Shown here piece by piece: positions 8,036-16,953 of a DNA stretch of 64,000 nucleotides. A program made the position numbers and the translations under genes. Origin of the DNA: DASXBA01 sp036406475 (GTDB lineage Bacteria > Actinomycetota > Thermoleophilia > Solirubrobacterales > Thermoleophilaceae); assembly GCA_036406475.1 (NCBI GenBank), contig DASXBA010000032.1:1-64000 (forward strand). The letters are read 5' to 3'. Under the pieces are notes generated by a model. It was not told the DNA's origin and made no database searches. It was given only the letters and a program-made list of their open reading frames with translations. Position 1 is the stretch's first letter, and every line of letters begins with the position of its first letter.

Positions 8036-9508
8036 ATGCAGCACCACGACCTCGCTCAGGTGGCCGCGCTCGCGGGCGCGCTGGGGTCGGTGCTGGCGCT
8101 TCTCGCGCGCGGCCGGCTGGCGCTGCTCGGCGGCCTCCTCCTGCTGTTGCTGGCCGAGCTCGGGCTGGCGATCGCCCTCGGCGGCGGCCCGGCCGACAAG
8201 CTCACCTCCGCCAGCGGTGCCGTGGCGGCGGTCTTCGGGCTCGGCGTGCTCGCGGCCGCCGCGGCCGTGCTGGTGCGCTGGCCCGGGCTCGTGTCCGTGG
8301 TCGTGCTCGCGGCGGCGCCCCTGCGTCCGCCGATCGAGTACGACCCCGGGAGCCCGCTGCTCGTCGCCGTGGCCACGAACGGCGCACTCGGGCGGCTGCT
8401 GCCCCTGTACTTCGTGCTGCTCGCCGCGGTCGCCGCGCTCGCCTGGACCCTGCTGCGGGGACAGGCGCCGCGGGCCCTGCCGCGGGTGGTGGCGCTGCCG
8501 GCGGCAGCGTTCTTCGCCTTTGCGCTGGCGTCGGTCCTGTGGGCGGACGACCTCCATGCCGCCGCGAACCTGATCGCCTTCTTCACCCTCCCCTTCGCGG
8601 CCCTCCTCGCCGTGGTGGCTCGGGCGGCCTATCCGGAGTGGGTGCCGCGGAGGCTCGCGCAGGTGGCCATCGCCCTCGGCCTCCTGTTCGCGCTGATCGG
8701 TCTCTGGCAGGCGGTGACCCACAAGCTCTTCTTCTTCGCCGAGAACCTCCAGGTCTCCAACGCCAACACGGACTACTTCAGGGTCACGTCGCTCTTCGGC
8801 GATCCCAGCCTCTACGGCCGCCACGTGGTGCTCGCGCTGGGCGTGGTCCTGGTCCTGCTGGCCACGCGGAAGATCGCGCCGCGCGTGGGCATCCCGCTTC
8901 TGGCCGTGCTGTGGGCGGGGCTCCTGTTCTCGTACTCCCAGTCGAGCATGGTGGCGCTGGTGGTGGTGGCCCTGGCGATCGCGCTGGCCACGGGCGGCCG
9001 GGAGGTGCGGCGACCGGTCGTGGCGGTGGCGGCGGTGGCCGTGGTGGCGGCCATCGGCTACGCGATCGCCCTGTTCGCGTCCGGCGAGTCGATCAACAAG
9101 ATCACGAGCGATCGGACTCAGCGCGTGCAGGCCACCACGCGCGTGATCAGGCACCACCCCGTGGAGGGAGTCGGGATCGGCGGCCAGCCGCGGGCCAGCC
9201 GCGCGCTCGCGCACAGCGACAGGCCCACCCCCAACTTCGTCTCCCACACCACTCCGCTGACGGTCGCGGCCGAGCTCGGGGTGATCGGGCTGGCGTTGTA
9301 CATCTGGCTGCTCGTGGGCGGCGCCCGCATGCTCACGGCCGTGACCAGGTTCGACCGGCCGCTCGGCCTCGTGCTGGGCGCGTCCTTCCTCGCCCTGTTC
9401 GTGCACGCGCTCTCCTACAGCGGCTTCCTCGAGGACCCGATCACCTGGGTGGTGCTCGGCGTGGGCGCCGGAACGCTGTCCTGGAGCCGCACTACGGTGC
9501 CCGTGTGA
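8036..9508 (+). CDS. O-antigen ligase/polymerase-like membrane protein (Wzy_C)
   Basis: A 490-residue polytopic protein with about 11 to 12 hydrophobic segments. Between them lies a large extracytoplasmic loop (about residues 340-410) with RHHPVEGVGIGGQPRA, the Gly-rich signature of Wzy/WaaL-type proteins, and FGDPSLYGRHVV earlier. These proteins polymerise or transfer undecaprenyl-linked oligosaccharides on the outer face of the membrane. Whether this one is a polymerase or a ligase cannot be decided from sequence alone. Its TGA overlaps the GTG start of the next gene (GTGTGA), suggesting coupling. Confidence 0.85.
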   Translation: MQHHDLAQVAALAGALGSVLALLARGRLALLGGLLLLLLAELGLAIALGGGPADKLTSASGAVAAVFGLGVLAAAAAVLVRWPGLVSVVVLAAAPLRPPIEYDPGSPLLVAVATNGALGRLLPLYFVLLAAVAALAWTLLRGQAPRALPRVVALPAAAFFAFALASVLWADDLHAAANLIAFFTLPFAALLAVVARAAYPEWVPRRLAQVAIALGLLFALIGLWQAVTHKLFFFAENLQVSNANTDYFRVTSLFGDPSLYGRHVVLALGVVLVLLATRKIAPRVGIPLLAVLWAGLLFSYSQSSMVALVVVALAIALATGGREVRRPVVAVAAVAVVAAIGYAIALFASGESINKITSDRTQRVQATTRVIRHHPVEGVGIGGQPRASRALAHSDRPTPNFVSHTTPLTVAAELGVIGLALYIWLLVGGARMLTAVTRFDRPLGLVLGASFLALFVHALSYSGFLEDPITWVVLGVGAGTLSWSRTTVPV

Positions 9509-10839
9509 GGAAGGAGCGCCTCGGCGCCCTCGGCGCCTGGGCACTGCTCGGGCTGCTACTGGCGATCATCGCCGTCACGCTGCCCGAGCTGGGCTCGAAC
9601 CCGTGGCCGTTCCGCCCGGGGCATGTCGACCCGCAGGGACCGCTCGCGCCGCTCGTGCGCGCCGCGGGCGAGGAGTGGGACGTCGGCATCGCGCGGACCG
9701 GCTGCCTCATCGCGGCCCTCTTCTGCGGCGCCGCGGCGATGACTCTCTTCAGCCGCCGGAGCTGGCCCGGGTGGGCCGGCGTCGGCGTGGTGCTCGTGGT
9801 GGGCCTGATCCTGCTCGTGCCCTCCACCTTCCTCCAGCTCGGACTGCGCGATTCGACCGCACCCTGGTTCTTCACCAACGACTCGACCTATCAGGTGGAA
9901 GTCGGCGGCAAGCTGCTGCTCGACGGAGACAACCCGTACGGGCACGACTACAGCCACTCCGGGCTCGAGCGCTTCTACACCTACAACGGCAGCGTCTCGC
10001 CGGGGGTGATCGACCGCGAGGTCGCGCTGCGCCACTTCGCCTACTTCCCGGGCACCATCCTCACGGCCGCGGTGTGGCGGGCGCTGCCGCAGCCGTTCGA
10101 CGACTACCGGCTGTTCATCCTCGTCTGCACGCTGCTGCTGCTGGCCGCGGCCCTGGCCTTCCGCGCCCCGCTCTCGTGGCGGCTCTGGATCGGGGCGCTG
10201 CTCGTGTGCAACCCGATCGCCGTGCGCTCGGCCTGGTTCGGCCAGACCGACGCCCCCAGCCTGCTCCTGCTGGTGCTCTCGTTCGCCCTCGTCACGCGCT
10301 CGCGCTACGGCTGGGCGGCTGCAAGCCTCGCCGGCGCGGTGCTGCTCAAGCAGTTCGCGCTCGTGGCTCTGCCGTTCATGGCGCTGATGGTCGTCAAGCG
10401 CGGCGCCGGCCGAGCCGAGTTGCAGCGCGCCGCGCTCGTGTTCGTGGCCGTCCTGGCGGTGGTGATCCTGCCCTTCTTCCTATGGGATCCCGCCGCCTTC
10501 TGGCGCGACACCGTCAAGTACGGCGCAGGCACCTACAAGATCGTCGGCTACGGCCTGTCGGACATCCTGCTGCGCCTGCACGTGATCGGCAGCCGCACCG
10601 GCGCCTACCCGTTCGTGCCGATCGCGATCGTTCTCTGGCTGCCCTTGACCATCTGGCTGCTGTTCGCACAGCGCAAGGCGGAGGAGGTCTGGGTGGGGGC
10701 GGCCGCGTTCTCGATCTCGATCCTGGCCCTCATGTTCATCGGCCGCACCTTCAACAACTACTACCTGGTCTGGCCGATGACAGGCGCGGCCGTGGCGGCG
10801 TTGATTGCCGCCGGAGAGCGCAAACCTGTGGCAAGCTGA
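9505..10839 (+). CDS. GT-C fold membrane glycosyltransferase (GT87/DUF2029-like)
   Basis: A 444-residue protein with about ten membrane helices. Family features include the loop DGDNPYGHDYSHSGLERFY after the first helices, the motif WFGQTDAPSLLLLVLSFAL, and LLKQFALVALPF, where Lys and Gln line the lipid-phosphate site in GT-C mannosyl- and arabinosyltransferases. Such enzymes use polyprenyl-phosphate sugars and add residues on the outer face. The GTG start at 9505 overlaps the stop of the Wzy-like gene. A longer open frame upstream is only a shadow of that gene. Confidence 0.78.
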   Translation: MRKERLGALGAWALLGLLLAIIAVTLPELGSNPWPFRPGHVDPQGPLAPLVRAAGEEWDVGIARTGCLIAALFCGAAAMTLFSRRSWPGWAGVGVVLVVGLILLVPSTFLQLGLRDSTAPWFFTNDSTYQVEVGGKLLLDGDNPYGHDYSHSGLERFYTYNGSVSPGVIDREVALRHFAYFPGTILTAAVWRALPQPFDDYRLFILVCTLLLLAAALAFRAPLSWRLWIGALLVCNPIAVRSAWFGQTDAPSLLLLVLSFALVTRSRYGWAAASLAGAVLLKQFALVALPFMALMVVKRGAGRAELQRAALVFVAVLAVVILPFFLWDPAAFWRDTVKYGAGTYKIVGYGLSDILLRLHVIGSRTGAYPFVPIAIVLWLPLTIWLLFAQRKAEEVWVGAAAFSISILALMFIGRTFNNYYLVWPMTGAAVAALIAAGERKPVAS

Positions 10840-10843
10840 GCGG

Positions 10844-13800
10844 GTGGCCCGGCTCGTAGCGGCGGCGGCGGCGATCGCCCTCCTCGTCCTCCCCGCCGCC
10901 GTGCTGGCGGCCGGGTTCGACAATCCCACCCCCCCGCTCGACCCCTCGCAGCAGCTCGACACGCTTCCCGTCGGGCCGTACACGAACGTCCAGCGCGACG
11001 ACACGCCCAACGATCCGGATTACGACGAGTCCGAGCCCGACGACCCCACCGTCGGTGCGCCCGACTCGACCAACCTGTTCGACGAGCGCTTCGACCTGTT
11101 CGGCTTCGCCTCGGCGCTGACGCGCGTCAGCGCGCGCTACGCCGCCGGCCCGCACACGGGCAGCGGCCAGGTATCGGGCTTCAACGCCGCCGGCGCCTGG
11201 AAGGTCACGCGCGGGCTGCCGAGCGTGAAGGTCGCGATCCTCGACACGGGCATCAACTTCGACAACGCCGGGCTGCGGAACAAGGTCGCGCTCAACCGCA
11301 GCGAGCTGCCCAAGCCGGAGCACGCCGACACCACCACCTGCGCTGACTACGACTGCAACGCGGACGGGGTCTTCAACGTCCTCGACTACGCCTCCGACCC
11401 GCGAGTGCACAACGCCGACGGCGACGACAACGCCGACTCGGTGCTCGACCCGAGCGACCTGATCCACGATTTCTCCGACAGCTCCGACGCCGACGGCAAC
11501 GGCTACGTGGACGACATCGCCGGCTGGGACTTCTTCAACGACGACAACGATCCCCAGGACACCTCGAGCTACTTCGCCGCCGAGAACCACGGCTCGGGGC
11601 GCACCGAGGAGGCGGTCGAGCAGGGGGACGACGGCGCCGGGTCGATCGGCGTCTGCCCCAAGTGCCAGGTCGTGCCGCTGCGCGTGTGGGACACGTTCGT
11701 GTCCGACCAGAACGACTTCTTCACCGCCGTGACCTACGCCACCGACAACGGCGTGAAGGTGATCGAGGGCGCCGATGGCGGGCTCTACCACTCGTCGTTC
11801 GCGGAGAAGGCGTCGCAGTACGCGTACGACCACGGCGTCTCGCAGGTCTTCTCCGGCGACGACCTCAACACGGCCAACCACAACTACCCGGGGGCCTACA
11901 ACCACACGATGCTGATCCAGGGCACCGTGCCCGACACGGTGGGCCTCGGGGAGGACCTGCCCTCCGAGAACGGCGACCCGGGCATCCACGACGCGCTCCT
12001 GGGCATCCTCCAGGGCCTGAACGCCGGCACCGAGCTGCCGGTGGGCACCTACTTCCGCGGCGCCAACACCACGCAGTTCGGCGGCCACTCCTCGATCTCG
12101 ATGGAGGGACCCACGGGCTCGACCAACACCGGCAAGGCGGCGGGCGCGGCGGCGCTGGTGGTGTCGGCGGCCAAGGCGCACGGGGTCGACCTGAACGCGG
12201 ACGAGACCCGCGAGCTGCTCGAGCAGACGGCCGAGGACGTCCTGCCGGAGAACACCGCCGGCACCGGCACGCCCGACCCGGCGCAGCCCGGCTTCGACAC
12301 GCACTTCGGCTACGGGCGCGCGGACGTGGGCGCCGCCGTGCACGCCGCGGACACCGGCAACATCCCGCCAACCGCCTCGATCGGCTCGCCCGACTGGTAC
12401 GCGCCCCTGACCGGCGCGAGCACGAACATCACGGGGCGCGCCTCGGCCCGCGGCGACGCGTTCCACTGGACGCTCGAGTACGGCGCCGGCCTGGCGCCCA
12501 CGAGCTGGACCCAGGTGCGCGAGGGCGACTCGTCCGGCGCCACCGTGACCAACTTCGGCTCGATCGACCTTGGTGACGTGCGCGCCGCGCTCGCGAGCAG
12601 CACGCACGCGGACTGCGCCGACCCCGCCGGACCGACCCTCACCTGCACCAACACCGAGGACCCGTTCCAGGGCCAGTTCACGGTGCGCGTGACGGTCCAT
12701 ACCGGCGGCGTCAACCTCGACGGCGTCGACCGCAAGGTCCTGACCGCGATCGACCCTGACCAACAGGACCTGCGCGGCGGCTTCCCCAAGCGGCTCGGCG
12801 CCGGCGGCGAGGCCCCGATCCGCTACTCCGACCTGAACGGCGACAACGTCCAGGAGCTCGTCGTGCCGACCGAGGACGGGAGCGTGCACGCCTACGAGCC
12901 GAACGGCTCCGAGCTGCCCGGCTGGCCGGTGCACACCCAGGAGCAGCAGGTGAGCGTGAATCACCACTCTTCGCCGGCCTTCGGGGAGCTCAGCCCCCCG
13001 CGGGAGCCGCCACGGGCCGCCACCCTCGCCGACCTCAACAGCGACGGCCACCCGGAAATCATCACCGCGGCGGGCGAGCGCCTGTACGCCTGGGACTACC
13101 GAGGACATCCCCTGCACGGGTGGCCGCTCCGGCCCATCCCCTCGGCCAACTGCTCCACGGCCGAGCAGCAAAAGGGACTCAAGCACCCGAAGTGCGGCTT
13201 CCTCGCCACGCCGGCCGTCGGCCGCCTGGAGGGTGCCTCGAAGCCGCTCGACATCGTGGAGCCGGGGCTCGACGGCCGCCTCTACGCCTTCCGCCCGGAC
13301 GGGTCCGCGCTGCCCGGCTTCCCGGTCCGGCTCCAGGACCAGAGCGTCGCCCCCGGCGACCGCATGACCGCCGAGTCGATCAACGATCCCGCGATCGGCG
13401 ACCTCGACGGCGACGGCAAGGACGACGTGGTGGTGGCCACCAACGAGGAGTACGGCGGATCGAGCGGCGGCGGGGACGTGGGCTTCGGCGGACTGCTGGC
13501 CGCTGCGGGCTCGACCTCGCGGGTGTACGGAGTGAAGTCCACCGGCTCGTTCCTCAACGGCTGGCCGGTGCAGCTGGGCGGCCTGATCCAGGACGTGCTG
13601 CCGTTCATCGGCCCCGGCCACGACGCGGACCTGGTCAAGGTGGGCGGCGACCAGAAGATCATCACCTCCACCACCGGCAGCACCTCGATGACGGTCTTCA
13701 ACCCGGACGGCAGCCAGGACAAGGAGATCGAGCAGGTCGCGGGCGGAGAGGGCGCGCTCAACCTGTTCGAGTCCGCCGCCGTGGGCGACCTCGACGGCAG

Positions 13801-15037
13801 CGGCCCCGGCGGCGTCGCGGCCGTCAAGTACCAGCTCGACCTGCCGGCGGCCGCGAACCTGCTGCTCGTCGGCCAGAACGTGCCCTACAGCCACCGCATC
13901 GGCGCCTACGACATCGCGAGCGGCACGCCCAAGTTCCCCGCGATCCAGACCGACGACTATCAATTCCTGTCGAGCTCGACGATCGCCCGCGTGGCGAGCG
14001 GCGCGAGCAACCAGATCGTGGCGGGCACGGGCCTCGGCCTCTTGCACGCCTATGACGGAACCACCGGCCTCGACGTCTCAGGCTTCCCCAAGGTCACGGG
14101 CGGCTGGTTGTTCGCGCCCGCCGCCGTCAGCGACGACAAGCGCATGGCGGGCATCACCCGTGAGGGCTACCTGTTCGAGTGGAGCGCGCCGAACGCGGCG
14201 AGCTGCCAGAGCGAGTGGCCGTCGTTCCGCCACGACCAGCGGACCTCCGGCAACTACGACACCGACGGCACACCGCCCGCGGCACCCGATCACCTCTCGC
14301 TGACGCCGCTCGGCGGGTCGCGCTACAGGCTGAGCTTCCGCTCACCCGGCGACGACGGCTTCTGCGGGACCGCCAGCCGCTACATCGCGGCGGTCAACGG
14401 GCAGTCGCTCAACCTCGGCTCGCCGGTGGCCGGCGGATCGACCTTCACGCACGACCTCACGCTGCCCGGCGGCACGGCGCGGATAGTGATCCTGGCGGCC
14501 GACGGCCCGGCCGCCAGCGACTTCAACCTCGGGCCCCCGGCCACGGTCGTGCGCAGCGCCGGCGGGACGGTCGTGACGCACCCGAAGACGGGCGGCGGCA
14601 GCAGCCGCCCGTGCCTGCCGCGGCGGCTCGGCGTGAGCGCCAGCCGCATCGGGCCGGCACGCCTCGGGCACAGCCTGAAGAGCCTCGAGAAGCGCTACCG
14701 CGTCGCCCACCGCGGCCGCCACGGCGTGCGCTTCTGCGTCCGCGGCGGCGGCCGCTTCCTCGTCAGCGCGCGCAAGGGCAAGATCGCGCTGGTGGCCACC
14801 ACCGCCCGCCGGCATCGCACGCGCCGGCGCGGCCCGGGCACACGGGTGCGCCACAACCGGATCAAGGGCACGCGCTCGATCGGCCACGGGATCCGGCTCG
14901 GGCACAAGACACGCAGGGGCCGCGTGATCTACGGCGTCAAGAAGGGCCGGATCCGCTACCTGGCCGTCGCCACCCGCCGCCAGAGCGCCCACCGGAAGGC
15001 GCTGATCAGGGCGCTGCGGCGGCTCGGACTGCGCTAG
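10844..15037 (+). CDS. giant secreted subtilisin-like protease (S8) with FG-GAP/VCBS repeats
   Basis: A 1397-residue exported protein: signal peptide in residues 1-24, S8 domain about 95-500, Ig-like stretch 505-640, FG-GAP/VCBS-type repeats about 650-1130 (motifs YSDLNGDNVQELVV, LADLNSDGHPEIIT, IGDLDGDGKDDVVV), then a Cys-containing domain and an Arg/Lys-rich tail. Catalytic residues are visible: Asp134 (AILDTGINF), His249 (ENHGSG) and Ser426 (GSTNTGKAAGAAAL). A long Asp-rich insert separates Asp and His and probably binds calcium. The oxyanion Asn seems to be Asp339 (FSGDDLN). I chose the GTG at 10844 because a signal peptide begins there; a TTG at 10805 is possible but overlaps the previous gene. 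Confidence 0.85.
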   Translation: MARLVAAAAAIALLVLPAAVLAAGFDNPTPPLDPSQQLDTLPVGPYTNVQRDDTPNDPDYDESEPDDPTVGAPDSTNLFDERFDLFGFASALTRVSARYAAGPHTGSGQVSGFNAAGAWKVTRGLPSVKVAILDTGINFDNAGLRNKVALNRSELPKPEHADTTTCADYDCNADGVFNVLDYASDPRVHNADGDDNADSVLDPSDLIHDFSDSSDADGNGYVDDIAGWDFFNDDNDPQDTSSYFAAENHGSGRTEEAVEQGDDGAGSIGVCPKCQVVPLRVWDTFVSDQNDFFTAVTYATDNGVKVIEGADGGLYHSSFAEKASQYAYDHGVSQVFSGDDLNTANHNYPGAYNHTMLIQGTVPDTVGLGEDLPSENGDPGIHDALLGILQGLNAGTELPVGTYFRGANTTQFGGHSSISMEGPTGSTNTGKAAGAAALVVSAAKAHGVDLNADETRELLEQTAEDVLPENTAGTGTPDPAQPGFDTHFGYGRADVGAAVHAADTGNIPPTASIGSPDWYAPLTGASTNITGRASARGDAFHWTLEYGAGLAPTSWTQVREGDSSGATVTNFGSIDLGDVRAALASSTHADCADPAGPTLTCTNTEDPFQGQFTVRVTVHTGGVNLDGVDRKVLTAIDPDQQDLRGGFPKRLGAGGEAPIRYSDLNGDNVQELVVPTEDGSVHAYEPNGSELPGWPVHTQEQQVSVNHHSSPAFGELSPPREPPRAATLADLNSDGHPEIITAAGERLYAWDYRGHPLHGWPLRPIPSANCSTAEQQKGLKHPKCGFLATPAVGRLEGASKPLDIVEPGLDGRLYAFRPDGSALPGFPVRLQDQSVAPGDRMTAESINDPAIGDLDGDGKDDVVVATNEEYGGSSGGGDVGFGGLLAAAGSTSRVYGVKSTGSFLNGWPVQLGGLIQDVLPFIGPGHDADLVKVGGDQKIITSTTGSTSMTVFNPDGSQDKEIEQVAGGEGALNLFESAAVGDLDGSGPGGVAAVKYQLDLPAAANLLLVGQNVPYSHRIGAYDIASGTPKFPAIQTDDYQFLSSSTIARVASGASNQIVAGTGLGLLHAYDGTTGLDVSGFPKVTGGWLFAPAAVSDDKRMAGITREGYLFEWSAPNAASCQSEWPSFRHDQRTSGNYDTDGTPPAAPDHLSLTPLGGSRYRLSFRSPGDDGFCGTASRYIAAVNGQSLNLGSPVAGGSTFTHDLTLPGGTARIVILAADGPAASDFNLGPPATVVRSAGGTVVTHPKTGGGSSRPCLPRRLGVSASRIGPARLGHSLKSLEKRYRVAHRGRHGVRFCVRGGGRFLVSARKGKIALVATTARRHRTRRRGPGTRVRHNRIKGTRSIGHGIRLGHKTRRGRVIYGVKKGRIRYLAVATRRQSAHRKALIRALRRLGLR

Positions 15038-15095
15038 GGGCCCGTACCCGAATCGTTACCGGGAGGCGCCGAGCCGTTGCACTCCGGGTGCGAGA

Positions 15096-15389
15096 ATGGA
15101 AGGCGTGTTCGGAACGCGGCGGGTCCTCGAGGAGATCCGTGATCTCCGGAAGGAGATGCGGGAGCTGCGAGCGGAGTCCCGCGAGCTCCACGCGGAAACG
15201 CAAGGCCTGCACACGCAGAACATGGAAACCCTCCGCTTCATGGGCGAGGTCATCCGACGGAACGAGCTCGCCTTCGTCGAGTCGCGGGACGAGATGCGCC
15301 AGCTCAGGGCCGAGTCGCAGGCGCATACTCGTGCTCTCTTCGCGCTCATCGATCGCCTCGAGGGCGGCGGCGCGGCGCCCGCGATCTGA
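15096..15389 (+). CDS. small coiled-coil protein
   Basis: A 97-residue protein, almost wholly helical and charged: RRVLEEIRDLRKEMRELRAE continues in heptads of Leu and Glu/Arg to about residue 90. No signal peptide or membrane segment is seen. I do not recognise a family; it may be a structural or antitoxin-like partner. It follows the protease gene by 58 bases and precedes the small ORF and nucleotidyltransferase pair. Confidence 0.55.
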   Translation: MEGVFGTRRVLEEIRDLRKEMRELRAESRELHAETQGLHTQNMETLRFMGEVIRRNELAFVESRDEMRQLRAESQAHTRALFALIDRLEGGGAAPAI

Positions 15390-15415
15390 GCTCGGGGCCG
15401 TCCGGCCGAAGTACG

Positions 15416-15634
15416 ATGGCCGCGCAGATGACGGATCGTGAGCCGCGGAGCCTGCTTCGTCCGGACACCCCGGAGTGGACGGCTCTCAATCGTGAGAAAC
15501 GGGCACTGGTCGCACCCCCGCCCGGCACCCCCGTCGAGGAGCTCCTGCGCCAGGGCCAGCAGCTCTCGGAACAGGCGGCGTTGCTGGTCGAGGCGGTGGA
15601 ACGCGCCGATGAGCGCGGCGGCTCCGCCTCCTAG
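15416..15634 (+). CDS. small protein upstream of nucleotidyltransferase
   Basis: A 72-residue protein with an acidic-basic mix and a C-terminal helix (VEELLRQGQQLSEQAALLVEAVERA). An in-frame ATG four codons later is an alternative start. It overlaps the nucleotidyltransferase gene by 26 bases in another frame, so the two are very likely translated together. The family is unknown. The gene order of a small ORF followed by an NTase is reminiscent of nucleotidyltransferase toxin-antitoxin pairs, but the partner lacks a recognisable antitoxin motif, so this is only a suggestion. Confidence 0.5.
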   Translation: MAAQMTDREPRSLLRPDTPEWTALNREKRALVAPPPGTPVEELLRQGQQLSEQAALLVEAVERADERGGSAS

Positions 15635-16118
15635 GCTCGACGCGGTCGTCCGCGCCCTGGTGGGAGCCGGGGCACGCTTCGTGGTGATCGGCGGCTTCGC
15701 GGTGATCGCCCACGGCTACGTGCGCGCCACCCGCGACATCGATCTCCTGATTCCGGACGACGTGGACAACGACCGCAGCGTCCTCGCCGGACTGACCTCC
15801 TTGGGCGGAACTCGCGCGTGGGACGGCAAGCCGCTCGACGAAGACGACCTCGTGGGCGTTCCCCACCTGCGCGCGCTGAGCGAGGGCGGCCTCCTCGACA
15901 TCGTGCGCGAAGGCGTCGCGCCGCTCGACTTCGAGACGGTCGCGGCAAACGCCCTGCGCGCGGACTTCGGCGGAGCGCCGTTCCTGGTCGCCGGGCTGGC
16001 GTCGCTCGTGGCCTTCAAACGGCTGGCAAACCGCCCCCAGGACCGGCGCGACCTGGAGGCCCTGGCCGAGATCCATGGCGAGCTGCCGATCGAGCCCATC
16101 CGCGGGCTCGACAGCTGA
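15609..16118 (+). CDS. nucleotidyltransferase-fold protein (AbiEii/DUF6036-like)
   Basis: A 169-residue protein with a minimal nucleotidyltransferase core. FVVIGGFAVIAHGYVRATRD carries the Gly-Gly turn, and RDIDLLIPDD has the two metal-binding Asp residues; a third acidic residue lies in PLDFETV. A helical region LVAFKRLANRPQDRRDLEAL follows, as in AbiEii/DUF6036 enzymes. Relatives transfer a nucleotide to RNA or protein, some as toxins. The ATG at 15609 is taken because the conserved fold starts about 13 residues later. It overlaps the small upstream gene by 26 bases. Confidence 0.7.
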   Translation: MSAAAPPPRLDAVVRALVGAGARFVVIGGFAVIAHGYVRATRDIDLLIPDDVDNDRSVLAGLTSLGGTRAWDGKPLDEDDLVGVPHLRALSEGGLLDIVREGVAPLDFETVAANALRADFGGAPFLVAGLASLVAFKRLANRPQDRRDLEALAEIHGELPIEPIRGLDS

Positions 16119-16141
16119 GCGGTCTCCAGCGACTGGCGAAC

Positions 16142-16155
16142 GTGCGCAAACGCAC
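16142..16155. promoter_or_regulatory. short dyad upstream of the first LuxR gene
   Basis: GTGCG, four bases CAAA, then CGCAC form a perfect 5 bp dyad, 22 bases before the ATG of the LuxR-type gene at 16177. The position suits an operator or a leader hairpin. It could equally be chance in GC-rich DNA. Confidence 0.3.
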
Positions 16156-16176
16156 TTACGCTGACCGCGTAGTCCC

Positions 16177-16947
16177 ATGGCCCCTGACGATGCGGCCCTC
16201 CTCGACCTCGTCGGCGAGGTGATGGGCCTCCTGGACATCGACGAGTTCCGCCGCGGCCTCCTCTTGGCGCTGCTGTCGGCAGTGCCGGCCAAGTGGGCGT
16301 CGCTGAACGACGTGGCCGACGACTCCGTGGTCGCGATCGCCGAGCCGCGCATCGAACCGCACTGGTTCGAGAAATTCGCGGAATACGCACACGAGAACCC
16401 GCTCTACCAGTACTACCGCGACGCCAGCGACGGAAGCGCCGTGCGCTTCTCCGACGTCATCTCGCGCGAGGAGCTCGAGGCGACGGGCCTCTTTCGCGAG
16501 GTGTACCTACCGCTCGGGGTCAACCACCAGATCGCGTTCACGCTCCCGAACGGCGCGGGCGGCGTGCTCGCGGTGGCCATGTCGCGCCGGGACCGCGACT
16601 TCTCCGACACCGAGCGCGACTTCCTCAACCGCGCCCGCCCCTTCCTCATCCAGGCCTACCACAATGCGCGGGCCTACTCCGAGGACAACCCCGAGTCGCC
16701 GCGGCGGCTTCGGTTCGTGCTCGTCGAGGCCGGGCTCTCGGAGCGCGAGGCGGAAGTCATGCAGCTGGTCGCGCTCGGCGGCTCAAACCGCGATGTCGCA
16801 ACGAGGCTCGGGCTGAGCGAGCGCACCGTGCAGAAGCACCTCGAGAGGGCCTTCCGGAAGCTTGGTGTGTCCGGCCGTTCCGAGGCCGCCTCGCACGCCT
16901 GGTCGCTGGCGCGGTCCCTCGCGCTCGTGGGCGAGGGCGCGGGGTAG
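16177..16947 (+). CDS. LuxR-family transcriptional regulator, paralogue 1
   Basis: A 256-residue regulator. Residues 1-175 are a GAF/PAS-like sensor region with no receiver Asp signature. Residues about 190-250 are a LuxR (GerE) helix-turn-helix: LSEREAEVMQLVALGGSNRDVATRL followed by GLSERTVQKHLERAFRKLGV, which matches the family closely. It probably binds DNA as a dimer after sensing a small ligand or stress. The next gene, seven bases downstream, is a close copy (about 70 percent identical by eye), so the two arose by tandem duplication and probably form one operon. Confidence 0.85.
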   Translation: MAPDDAALLDLVGEVMGLLDIDEFRRGLLLALLSAVPAKWASLNDVADDSVVAIAEPRIEPHWFEKFAEYAHENPLYQYYRDASDGSAVRFSDVISREELEATGLFREVYLPLGVNHQIAFTLPNGAGGVLAVAMSRRDRDFSDTERDFLNRARPFLIQAYHNARAYSEDNPESPRRLRFVLVEAGLSEREAEVMQLVALGGSNRDVATRLGLSERTVQKHLERAFRKLGVSGRSEAASHAWSLARSLALVGEGAG

Positions 16948-16953
16948 AACGAC

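Noticed and set aside
10751..14047. Very long open frame antisense to the subtilase gene
   Set aside because: High GC makes long antisense frames; the product is Arg/Val/Gly-rich without motifs, while the other strand has a full protease with signal peptide and catalytic residues.
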